Shown in pieces: positions 8,104-15,177 of a DNA stretch of 35,988 nt. The first letter of the stretch is position 1. Each line of letters starts with the position of its first letter. This DNA is from 3107 sp965216225 (GTDB lineage Bacteria > Pseudomonadota > Alphaproteobacteria > Rhodobacterales > Rhodobacteraceae): NCBI GenBank assembly GCA_965216225.1, contig CBDCFF010000010.1, forward strand, positions 1 through 35,988. Reading direction: 5' to 3'. Below the pieces are notes generated by a model, which saw only the letters and a list, made by a program, of their open reading frames with translations, ran no database searches and was not told where the DNA came from. The position numbers were made by a program, and so were the translations under genes.

Positions 8104-9096
8104 GCTGAATTTACCCGACGAGAAAACCCGCCATGAACCCACCGGCAAAGCGGCTGTCCTGGCCGCCCGCCGTGCGCATTTCGGGGCCAATCAGAAGCCG
8201 GGCCATGCCGATCCGGTCATGCTGGTGCGTGGCTGGAAACATCACCTGTTCGATGAGTGGGGCCGCCCCTGTCCGGATGCCTGTAACAATGTGCCCCATG
8301 TAGGCCACGCACATCCGCGCATTCAGGCGGTCGCGGCGGATCAACTGAAGCGGATGAATTCCAACACCCGCTATCTGCATCCCGCCCGGACGGCGTTCGC
8401 CGAAAAGCTGCTGTCGAAATTCCCGGTGCCGCCGGAGGTCTGCTTTTTCGTCAATTCCGGTGCCAAAGGCATGGTGACGCCGGATCACGGTTATCACGGC
8501 AACACCACCGGGGCGATTGCCGCCTCTGCCTGCAAGTTCAATGCCAAAGGCGGCGCCGGACAATCCGACCGGGTGGAACTGGTCGAGGTCGCCGATGACT
8601 ATCGCGGGTCTTTCGGCCGTGACGACCCTGATCGCGCCGAAAAATTCGCCGGTTCCGTTGACGATGCGCTGGCCAGGCTGGCGGCCAGGGACATTGGCGT
8701 CGCGGGCTTTATCGCCGGGACGTTTCCCTCTGTCGGTGGCCAGATCATCCCGCCGAAATCGTCGATGAGGAAGGCTTGCAGGCCAACGCCGAAATTCAGG
8801 GCGCCCGGCTTTTGCAAAACCTGAATGAACTGAAAAGCAGACATGAATTTATTGGTGATGCAAGGGGTATCGGCCTTTTCGTCGGGGTCGAACTGATCAG
8901 GGGCTTCGGCAGTCGCGAAAAGGCGACCGATGTCGCGGCCTGCGTCAAGGAGCGAATGCGCGCGCATCGTATCTTGCCGGGCAGCGAAGGCCCGAAGAAC
9001 AATATCCTGAAAATTCGCCCGCCCCTGACAATCGGCGCCGGGGATGTTGACATGATCACGGCGACACTCGACCGTATTCCCGGTGAATTGGGCTGA
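8104..9096 (+). pseudogene. Class III aminotransferase-fold (AGXT2L-type) remnant, 3' part of the decayed fusion gene
   Basis: The frame resumes after the IS481 fragment with the N-terminal region of a PLP enzyme: LVRGWKHHLFDEWGRP, NNVPHVGHAHPRIQAVAADQ, LKRMNSNTRYLHP, then FVNSG. About 20 residues expected after FVNSG are missing, and DHGYHGNTTGAI follows at once. After FIAGTFPSVGGQIIPP the whole central block is gone, including the PLP-binding lysine. The text resumes in another frame at IVDEEGLQANAEIQGARLLQ and runs to the natural C terminus at 9096. The enzyme cannot be active. Its closest kin are ethanolamine-phosphate and phosphohydroxylysine phospho-lyases, which fits the kinase upstream. 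Confidence 0.8.
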
Positions 9097-9106
9097 CCCT
9101 GCGGCA

Positions 9107-9240
9107 TGATCCGTTGCCGGCCCGGATCCGCTTCCCGCACTATCCTGACCGCCACTTTCCCCATACCAATCTGCTTCTTCTCTGCCCAAATACTCCCGCC
9201 GGAGGCACAATATCCCTGGTGCTTCGGCTCGCACTCCTGC
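9107..9240 (-). repeat. Decayed copy of the coaBC-dut junction
   Basis: Read on the reverse strand, this stretch matches the sequence around the real dut start (about 12595-12700). It shares AAGC-CC-G-GATATTGTG, then CTCCGGCGGGAGTATTTGG and CAGAGAAGAAGCAGAT. An ATG (9164-9162) follows, opening MGKVAVRIVREADPG against MGKPVIRILREAGS in dut. The similarity stops within about 16 codons, and no further dut sequence follows. It may be a broken duplication or a member of a dispersed Rhodobacterales intergenic repeat that carries the CCCGCCGGAGG core. Confidence 0.65.
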
Positions 9241-9352
9241 TTTTACACACGCAGGGGCAGATACAAAAACCATCCGACGCAGTTCAACCGTGTGCCGATG
9301 CCGTCGCGGTGACACCCGAACACCCCGGTCGCCATCCGCCGCATCCGCGCCT

Positions 9353-10144
9353 CTATTTCCGGCGCATCCGCTCCTCGATCCTGCGCAGCATCAGTGACAG
9401 GGTGACGGTCAGCGTCAGATACAGCAGCGCCACCACATTGTAGGTCTCGAAATACCGGAAATTCGCGACTGCGGTCAGCTTGCCCAGCTGGGTGATGTCC
9501 AGCACCCCCAGCACCGACACCAGAGAGGAATCCTTCACCATCGCGATGAAATCATTGCCCAGAGGCGGCATGATCGTGCGCATCGCCTGCGGGAAGACGA
9601 TCAGCCGGAACCGGAGCCGGCCATTCAGGCCCAGCGCCTCCGCCGCCTCGATCTGGCCTTCGTCAACCGACAGGATACCGGCCCGGAACACCTCGGCAAT
9701 GAAGGCCGAATAACCGATCATCAGCGCGATCACCGCCCGCCAGAGAAAGGTGAAATCGCGGGAACGCACCGCCTCCAGCCCCAGCGCCCCGGCCACCTGG
9801 TTCCAGCCCGCGACCAGCGCCGGGGCGACCACAAATGAGACATAAAGCAGGATCACCAGGATCGGCAGGCCGCGGATCACCTCGACATGGAAGCGCGCCA
9901 ACTGACGCAGGACGAGGAACCGCGACAGGCTCGCCACCGCCAGCAGGAGCCCGATCACCGAAGCGGTCAGAAACCCGATCACCGACACGAAAATCGTGAT
10001 CCCGATGCCCTGCGTCAGCTTCGCCAGCACCTGCGCGTAAAGCGGCGACATGAGCATCCAGCCAAAGGCTGCCGCCCCCAGAAGCGCCAGCACCGCCAGC
10101 CAATAGGGAAAATCGTCCTTCTGACGGGAAGGTCCGGGGATCAT
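9353..10144 (-). CDS. Polar amino acid ABC transporter permease (HisMQ family)
   Basis: This roughly 263-residue inner-membrane permease has several hydrophobic segments and the cytoplasmic EAA loop that docks the ATPase: EAAEALGLNGRLRFRLIVFP, then QAMRTIMPPLGNDFIAMVKD. That pattern belongs to the basic/polar amino-acid subfamily. The longest frame opens with GTG at 10162. I prefer the ATG at 10144 (MIPGPSRQ) because the hydrophobic N terminus follows directly. It lies 99 bp downstream of the cognate periplasmic binding protein on the same strand. No ATP-binding subunit and no second permease are present nearby, so a shared or distant ATPase must serve it. Confidence 0.85.
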   Translation of the reverse strand: MIPGPSRQKDDFPYWLAVLALLGAAAFGWMLMSPLYAQVLAKLTQGIGITIFVSVIGFLTASVIGLLLAVASLSRFLVLRQLARFHVEVIRGLPILVILLYVSFVVAPALVAGWNQVAGALGLEAVRSRDFTFLWRAVIALMIGYSAFIAEVFRAGILSVDEGQIEAAEALGLNGRLRFRLIVFPQAMRTIMPPLGNDFIAMVKDSSLVSVLGVLDITQLGKLTAVANFRYFETYNVVALLYLTLTVTLSLMLRRIEERMRRK

Positions 10145-10243
10145 GCGGAACACCCCGCGCACATCAGAGCGCAGGGCAGCACACCCGCAGGCCCTGTCCG
10201 TTCGCCCCGGAAACGCTCCGCCCGCCCGGCTCCGAAACCGGCC

Positions 10244-11035
10244 TCACCCGCCAATCTCGTATTCCAGAAACCACTTGACATTCAGCGCTTCCAGCGTGCC
10301 GTCCGCTTCCATCGCGGCGATCGCCGCATTGACCGGCGCGACCAGATCAGAGCCTTTCGGGAAGATGAAGCCGAAATCTTCGGTCCCCAACGGCGCGCCG
10401 ATGATCTTCAGGCCGCCGTCGCTGGCGGCAACATAGCCATTGGCCGCCGTGCCGTCGGACAGCGCCAGATCCACATCCCCCGTCCGCAGCGCCTGAATGG
10501 CCGCGCCGAAAGTCTCGAACAGCCTGAGACGCGGGTTGGCCTCGTCCCCGTCCAGAATGTCATGGATCGTCACGTAGAACGGCGTGGTTCCCGGCTGAGC
10601 CCCGGCCAGCAGATCGGGATTGGCGGCAAAGCCGGGCGCATCGGTGAAGCGGTCCTCATCCCCCGCCACGATCATCAGCATCCGGGAGGTCATGTATTTG
10701 TCGGAAAAGTCCACCTTCTCTGCCCGGTCATCGCGAATGGTGATCCCGGTCATACCCAGATCGAACTGGCCTTCGCTGACCGCCGGGATCATCGCATCCC
10801 AACTGATATTCGCATAGATGACGGTGATGTTGATCCGCTCTGCGATCCCGGCCATGGCGTCATATTCCCAGCCGATGGTCTCACCCGAATCCGGGTCGAT
10901 GAATTGCAGCGGCGGATAAGCGTTTTCTGTCGCCACCACCACCTCGCGCCCACCCAGATCGGGCAGGTCCGCCGCCAATGCCGGTGTTGCGCCCACGGCC
11001 AGAACGGCCGCGAAAATCATTTCTGCACGTTTCAT
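10244..11035 (-). CDS. Extracellular solute-binding protein family 3 (amino acid ABC transporter)
   Basis: This 263-residue periplasmic receptor is of the family binding polar amino acids. A Sec signal peptide is clear (MKRAEMIFAAVLAVGATPALA, cleavage after ALA). The mature protein shows the family's ligand-site landmarks: ENAYPPLQFIDPDSG, WEYDAMAGIAERI, FDLGMTGITIRDDRAEKVDFS and ALRTGDVDLALSDG. The ATG at 11035 follows a strong GGGGGAT ribosome-binding site. It is followed by the permease and preceded 81 bp upstream by moeB, all on the reverse strand. The specific ligand cannot be deduced. Confidence 0.9.
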   Translation of the reverse strand: MKRAEMIFAAVLAVGATPALAADLPDLGGREVVVATENAYPPLQFIDPDSGETIGWEYDAMAGIAERINITVIYANISWDAMIPAVSEGQFDLGMTGITIRDDRAEKVDFSDKYMTSRMLMIVAGDEDRFTDAPGFAANPDLLAGAQPGTTPFYVTIHDILDGDEANPRLRLFETFGAAIQALRTGDVDLALSDGTAANGYVAASDGGLKIIGAPLGTEDFGFIFPKGSDLVAPVNAAIAAMEADGTLEALNVKWFLEYEIGG

Positions 11036-11116
11036 GATGATTCTATCCCCCTGTTGCAGAGATCGGATTGATGATCGTTCCGGAGTATTCCCCGGATTGC
11101 GGAAAAGGCCAAGCCT

Positions 11117-12160
11117 TCACATGTTGCCGCATACCGGGCATTCTTCGCGCCGGCGCATCGAAAACTGCCGGGTTTCCCCGTGAAGCGCATCATAGATCAG
11201 CATCCTGCCGCGCAGGGGCGTGCCCGCGCCGGTGATCGCTTTCACCGTCTCCACGGCCATCAACGCGCCGATCACGCCGGGCAGGGGCCCCGGCACGCCC
11301 GCCTCGGCGCAGGACAGGGCCAGATGCGGGGCGGGCGCCTCGGGGAAAACGCATTGATAACAAGGCCCGCCCCGGGCCGGATCGAACACGCTGATCTGCC
11401 CCTCCCATTGGCTGAGCGCGCCGGACACCAATGGCACGGATGCCGCCACGCAGACGCGGTTGACCAGATAGCGGGTCTCGAAATTATCGCTTCCGTCCAG
11501 CACCAGATCATGGTCCGCGATCAGTTCGGCGGCGTTCTCTGCGGTCAGACGGCGATAATGGGGGCGCACGGTGACGGCAGGGTTCTGCGCCTTCATCGCG
11601 CGCCCGGCGGAAAACACCTTGGGCGCGCCTGTATCCCGGTCGCGATGGATCACCTGACGTTGCAGGTTGGAATTATCGACCTCATCCGCATCAATCACGC
11701 CAATCGTCCCCACCCCGGCCGCCGCAAGATACAAAAGCGCCGGAGAGCCAAGCCCCCCGGCCCCCACAACCAGAACCCTGGCCTGTTTCAACTTCTTCTG
11801 ACCGGCCCCGCCCAGTTCGCGCAGCACGATATGGCGGGCGTAACGCTGCAATTCGGTTTCCGAAAACGATCCGCTCTGCGCCGGGGGGGGGCGCGCGCCG
11901 CTCCCGCGCCGCCGGGTCTTCAGAAACGCCAGCCCGCGCGAATACCCCCAGACCAGCAGAACCGCCGCACCCGCCACCAGCCACGGCCCCGGCGACCCGC
12001 CTGCCCGAACCCGCAGCGGGTGGGCCTCCGGCAGCACGAACAGCGCGATCAGAATCCCCGGATACAACACCCCGATCATCGCAAGCCGGGTCCGGTGCGG
12101 GGCCTTCATCAACGCCCCCGCTCCCCACAGAACCGCCGCCATGACCGCGAAAAACCACAT
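11117..12160 (-). CDS. moeB: MoeB/ThiF-type adenylyltransferase with an N-terminal membrane anchor
   Basis: This E1-like enzyme adenylates the C-terminal glycine of a ubiquitin-like sulfur carrier such as MoaD or ThiS. Residues 1-80 carry two or three hydrophobic stretches, giving a membrane anchor beyond the usual 250-residue core. The core shows the nucleotide loop VVGAGGLGSPALLYLAAAGV (residues 131-150), the Arg motif SNLQRQVIHR, an Asp in LVLDGSDNFETRY, and zinc cysteines at 267/270 and 341/344. A further cysteine lies at 284 (LSCAEAG). No rhodanese domain is present. The start overlaps the dut stop by one base (TGATG), so translation is probably coupled. The linker between anchor and core contains a run of nine C residues. 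Its MoaD partner lies 21 kb away in the same window. Confidence 0.88.
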   Translation of the reverse strand: MWFFAVMAAVLWGAGALMKAPHRTRLAMIGVLYPGILIALFVLPEAHPLRVRAGGSPGPWLVAGAAVLLVWGYSRGLAFLKTRRRGSGARPPPAQSGSFSETELQRYARHIVLRELGGAGQKKLKQARVLVVGAGGLGSPALLYLAAAGVGTIGVIDADEVDNSNLQRQVIHRDRDTGAPKVFSAGRAMKAQNPAVTVRPHYRRLTAENAAELIADHDLVLDGSDNFETRYLVNRVCVAASVPLVSGALSQWEGQISVFDPARGGPCYQCVFPEAPAPHLALSCAEAGVPGPLPGVIGALMAVETVKAITGAGTPLRGRMLIYDALHGETRQFSMRRREECPVCGNM

Positions 12161-12630
12161 CAGTCAGGCCCTGTGGAGCCGAACCCGCGCCCGCCGCGAT
12201 CCGTGTCGCTCAACCCGCCCGCCGTTTCAAAGCGCGCCTGCATCACAGGGGCCACGACCAACTGCGCGATCCGCTCGCCGTGCCTTACGGTGAAAGGCGC
12301 CTCTCCCGCATTCATCACGATCACCCCCAGCGGCCCGCGATAATCGCTGTCGATGGTCCCGGGACTGTTCGCCAAAGTGATCCCGTGCCGCAGCGCAAGG
12401 CCCGAACGCGGCCTGATCTGTACCTCGTATCCCTCGGGAATCTCCAGCCGCAGCCCGGTTGGAATCAGCGCCCGCCGACCACATGCCAGGATCACGCCGC
12501 CCTGCCTGTGCTCCGGCGGAAGATTTGCCCGCACATCCGCCCCTGCCGCTCCGGCGGTTTCATATCCGGGCAGGGCAATGCCGGGGTCGCTGCCCGCCTC
12601 CCGCAATATCCTGATCACCGGTTTTCCCAT
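12160..12630 (-). CDS. dut: dUTP diphosphatase (dUTPase)
   Basis: This 156-residue trimeric dUTPase hydrolyses dUTP to dUMP and pyrophosphate, keeping uracil out of DNA. All five family motifs are visible: AGAAGADVRANL; PRSGLALRHGIT with the phosphate-binding Ser; GTIDSDYRGPLGVIVMN with the catalytic Asp; RHGERIAQLVVAPV; and a C-terminal glycine-rich arm, RGGRGFGSTG. Length is normal for the family. It lies 59 bp after coaBC, in the coaBC-dut order common in proteobacteria, and its stop overlaps the moeB start. The sequence just upstream of its ATG belongs to the repeat that recurs near 9164. Confidence 0.95.
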   Translation of the reverse strand: MGKPVIRILREAGSDPGIALPGYETAGAAGADVRANLPPEHRQGGVILACGRRALIPTGLRLEIPEGYEVQIRPRSGLALRHGITLANSPGTIDSDYRGPLGVIVMNAGEAPFTVRHGERIAQLVVAPVMQARFETAGGLSDTDRGGRGFGSTGPD

Positions 12631-12700
12631 GTTGATCTGCTTCTTCTCTGTCCAAATACTCCCGCCGGAGGCACAATATCTCCGGCGCTTCAGCTCTCAC
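12595..12700 (-). repeat. Intact copy of the repeat at the coaBC-dut junction
   Basis: This covers the end of coaBC, the 59-bp spacer and the first codons of dut. On the reverse strand the core is CTCCGGCGGGAGTATTTGG followed by CAGAGAAGAAGCAGAT just before ATG 12630. It matches the stretch at 9107-9240 with scattered substitutions. GCCTCCGGCGGG is self-complementary in part (CCTCCGGCGGG against CCCGCCGGAGG), so it could fold into a hairpin between the genes. Confidence 0.6.
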
Positions 12701-13892
12701 CCAGCCTTTCGGCCACCCGCTTCGCCAGTTTGCGCGCCACCCGATCCTTGGTCATGCGCGGCCAGTCCTCGGCCCCGTCGGCGGTGATCATGGTCACTGC
12801 ATTCTCCGCCCCGCCCATGATCCCGGTTTCCGGGCGCACATCATTGGCGAGAATCCAGTCACAGCCCTTGCGCGCGCGCTTGGCAGAGGCATTGGCAATG
12901 ACATCTTCGGTCTCGGCCGCAAATCCCACGACCAGTTCCGGCCGTCCCTGCCCACGCCCTGCGATCGCCGCCAGAATATCCGGGTTCTCGGCAAATTCCA
13001 GCACCGGCGGCGCGCCGCCGCCCTGCTTCCTGATTTTCATTGGCGCCACCTCCGCCACGCGCCAGTCGGCGACGGCGGCGGCAAAGACCGCGGCATCCGC
13101 AGGCAGCGCATTTTCCACCGCCTCAAGCATCTGCCGGGCCGTTTCCACACGGATCACATGCACACCCGCAGGCGGATCGCGCTCCGCCGGGCCGGTCACG
13201 AAACTCACCTCCGCCCCAAGCGCCGAAAGCGCCGCCGCAATCGCCGTGCCCTGCGCGCCGGACGAGCGATTGGCGATATAACGCACCGGGTCGATCAGTT
13301 CATGGGTCGGCCCGGAGGTCACGATGACATGCCGCCCCGCCAGCGGGCCGCCCCGCAGCGCATCCTCGATCGCATCGACGATCTCCAAAGGTTCCGCCAT
13401 CCGGCCCGGCCCGAATTCGCCACAGGCCATGTCGCCCACGCCGGGGCCGACAAACAGCACCCCGTCATCGACCAGCGTGACCCGGTTTCTGTGCGTTGCC
13501 GGATGCTGCCACATGCGCACGTTCATCGCAGGCGCAATCAGGACGCGGGTATCGGTCGCCAGAAGCAGCGTCGAGGCCAGATCATCCGCATGTCCCTGCG
13601 CCATTCTTGCCATCAGATCGGCGGTCGCCGGGGCCACGACAATCAGATCGGCAGAGCGCGACAGCCCGATATGCCCCATCTCTGCCTCATCGGTCAGATC
13701 GAACAGATCGCGATAAACCTTCCCCGCCGCCAGCGCCGAGGCCGACAGCGGGGATACGAACTCTTCCGCGGCACGGGTCAGCACCGGCGTCACCGACGCC
13801 CCGCGTTCCCGCAGCCGCCGGATCAGATCGAGCGACTTGAACGCCGCGATCCCGCCGGCGATGATCAGAAGGATGCGTTTGCCTGCCAGCAT
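12690..13892 (-). CDS. coaBC: Bifunctional phosphopantothenoylcysteine decarboxylase / phosphopantothenate-cysteine ligase
   Basis: This 400-residue protein carries out two steps of coenzyme A synthesis. The N-terminal FMN flavodoxin-like CoaC half starts GKRILLIIAGGIAAFKSLDL. It shows the substrate motif IAPAMNVRMW and the catalytic-cysteine motif DMACGEFGPGRMAEP. The C-terminal CoaB half begins near residue 190 with VTSGPTHELIDPVRYIANRSSG and carries the nucleotide-binding lysine region APMKIRK. It heads the reverse-strand coaBC-dut-moeB series. The ATG at 13892 is the first in frame. Confidence 0.95.
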   Translation of the reverse strand: MLAGKRILLIIAGGIAAFKSLDLIRRLRERGASVTPVLTRAAEEFVSPLSASALAAGKVYRDLFDLTDEAEMGHIGLSRSADLIVVAPATADLMARMAQGHADDLASTLLLATDTRVLIAPAMNVRMWQHPATHRNRVTLVDDGVLFVGPGVGDMACGEFGPGRMAEPLEIVDAIEDALRGGPLAGRHVIVTSGPTHELIDPVRYIANRSSGAQGTAIAAALSALGAEVSFVTGPAERDPPAGVHVIRVETARQMLEAVENALPADAAVFAAAVADWRVAEVAPMKIRKQGGGAPPVLEFAENPDILAAIAGRGQGRPELVVGFAAETEDVIANASAKRARKGCDWILANDVRPETGIMGGAENAVTMITADGAEDWPRMTKDRVARKLAKRVAERLGES

Positions 13893-13994
13893 GTCCGACC
13901 CTTTCCCTAGCCCCCTGCGGGTCTAGGCGCTGGGAAAGCCGGTGACAAGCAGCCTTCGGTCCGGGTCCGTCGAGGGCGGCCTTCGGAAATCGTG

Positions 13995-15173
13995 TCATCC
14001 CGATCTGACGGCAAGCCCGGTCAGCATATCCACGCATTTCCGCAACTGATCGAGGGCCACGAATTCATCGGCCCTGTGCGCCTGCCGGATGGACCCCGGC
14101 CCGCAGACCACCGCAGACATTCCAAGCGACTGGAACAGCCCCGCTTCGGTTCCGAAGGCCACCAGATCCGCGCCATTCGCACCTGTCAGCTCCATGACAA
14201 GTTCCCTGGCCGCGTTTTCATCCATGGGCAAAAGGCCGTCAATCTCTGCGATCACCTCCGTTTCGATCGAGGCCCCGGCATGGACAGCGCGCATGGTGGG
14301 CAGGAGCGTCTGATTGCAATAGGCGGCCAGATTCGTCTTCACCAGTTCGGTGTCCGACGGCTGGACCGGACGCATTTCCCATTCGACCCCGGCTTTTCCG
14401 GCGATGACATTATGCGCCACACCACCCGAGACGGCCCCGACATTGATCGTCGTCCAGGGCGGCTCGAACCGGCTGGCTGACGGGGCGCGGGTCTTCAGCT
14501 GATCGCGCAGTTCCAGCAACCGGCCAACATAGCGCGCTGCATATTCCGCCGCGTTGACGCCAAGGTCGGGGGCCGATCCATGCCCTTCCAGCCCTTTGAA
14601 ACGTGTCGTGTATTCATGGCATCCCTTGTGCCCTTCGATGACGCGCATTTCGGTCGGCTCTCCGATAATGGCAATGGCCGGTTTCAGATCGCGCCGCCGC
14701 AATTCCCTGATCAGATGCCGGGCGCCGATACAGCCGGTTTCCTCGTCATGGGTGAACGCGAAATGGATGGGGCGTTTCCCGGCGTTTCCCTTGAGCAGGG
14801 GCGCAACCGCCAGCGTGGCGGCGATGAAGCCCTTCATGTCACATGTCCCGCGCCCGAAAAGGCAGCCTTCCCGTTCGCTCATCCGGAATGGGTCCGATGT
14901 CCAGTCCTGATCCGCAACCGGCACCACATCCGTGTGCCCGGAAAGCACGATTCCGCCATCAAGATCGGGTCCGACCGTGGCAAAGACATTCGCCTTGGCT
15001 CCGGTGGCGTCGCGAAAGATTTCAACCCGCGCGCCTGCATCTTCCAGATGGCCGCCGAGGTATTCGATCATGTCGAGGTTGCTGTCGCTCGAAACCGTTG
15101 GAAAACGCACAAGGTCGGCCAGAAACCCGACGGTCTTGTCAAGACAGGTATCAGCCATACAGGTGTGCGCCAT
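13995..15173 (-). CDS. M20-family N-acetyl-diamino-acid deacetylase (ArgE-like)
   Basis: This 392-residue di-zinc hydrolase resembles acetylornithine deacetylase. Metal and catalytic residues are visible: His80 in SGHTDVVP, Asp112 in GRGTCDMKG, Glu144/Glu145 in HDEETGC, the next ligand in IGEPTEM, and the late His in GPGSIRQAHRADEF. A dimerisation domain lies between. The start ATG (15173) is only 4 bp after the stop of the ectoine hydrolase, so the two are co-transcribed. Alone it would be called argE (arginine synthesis). Its partner suggests deacetylation of N-acetyl-2,4-diaminobutyrate, one carbon shorter than acetylornithine, in ectoine use. That role is inferred. Confidence 0.85.
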   Translation of the reverse strand: MAHTCMADTCLDKTVGFLADLVRFPTVSSDSNLDMIEYLGGHLEDAGARVEIFRDATGAKANVFATVGPDLDGGIVLSGHTDVVPVADQDWTSDPFRMSEREGCLFGRGTCDMKGFIAATLAVAPLLKGNAGKRPIHFAFTHDEETGCIGARHLIRELRRRDLKPAIAIIGEPTEMRVIEGHKGCHEYTTRFKGLEGHGSAPDLGVNAAEYAARYVGRLLELRDQLKTRAPSASRFEPPWTTINVGAVSGGVAHNVIAGKAGVEWEMRPVQPSDTELVKTNLAAYCNQTLLPTMRAVHAGASIETEVIAEIDGLLPMDENAARELVMELTGANGADLVAFGTEAGLFQSLGMSAVVCGPGSIRQAHRADEFVALDQLRKCVDMLTGLAVRSG

Positions 15174-15177
15174 GGGA

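Noticed and set aside
9887..11071. 394-codon forward frame opposite the ABC transporter genes
   Set aside because: The reverse strand encodes clear binding-protein and permease sequences with a signal peptide. The forward frame has shadow composition.
13995..15173. Plain assignment as argE of arginine biosynthesis
   Set aside because: The sequence fits ArgE, but the 4-bp pairing with ectoine hydrolase makes a catabolic role at least as likely, so no symbol was given.
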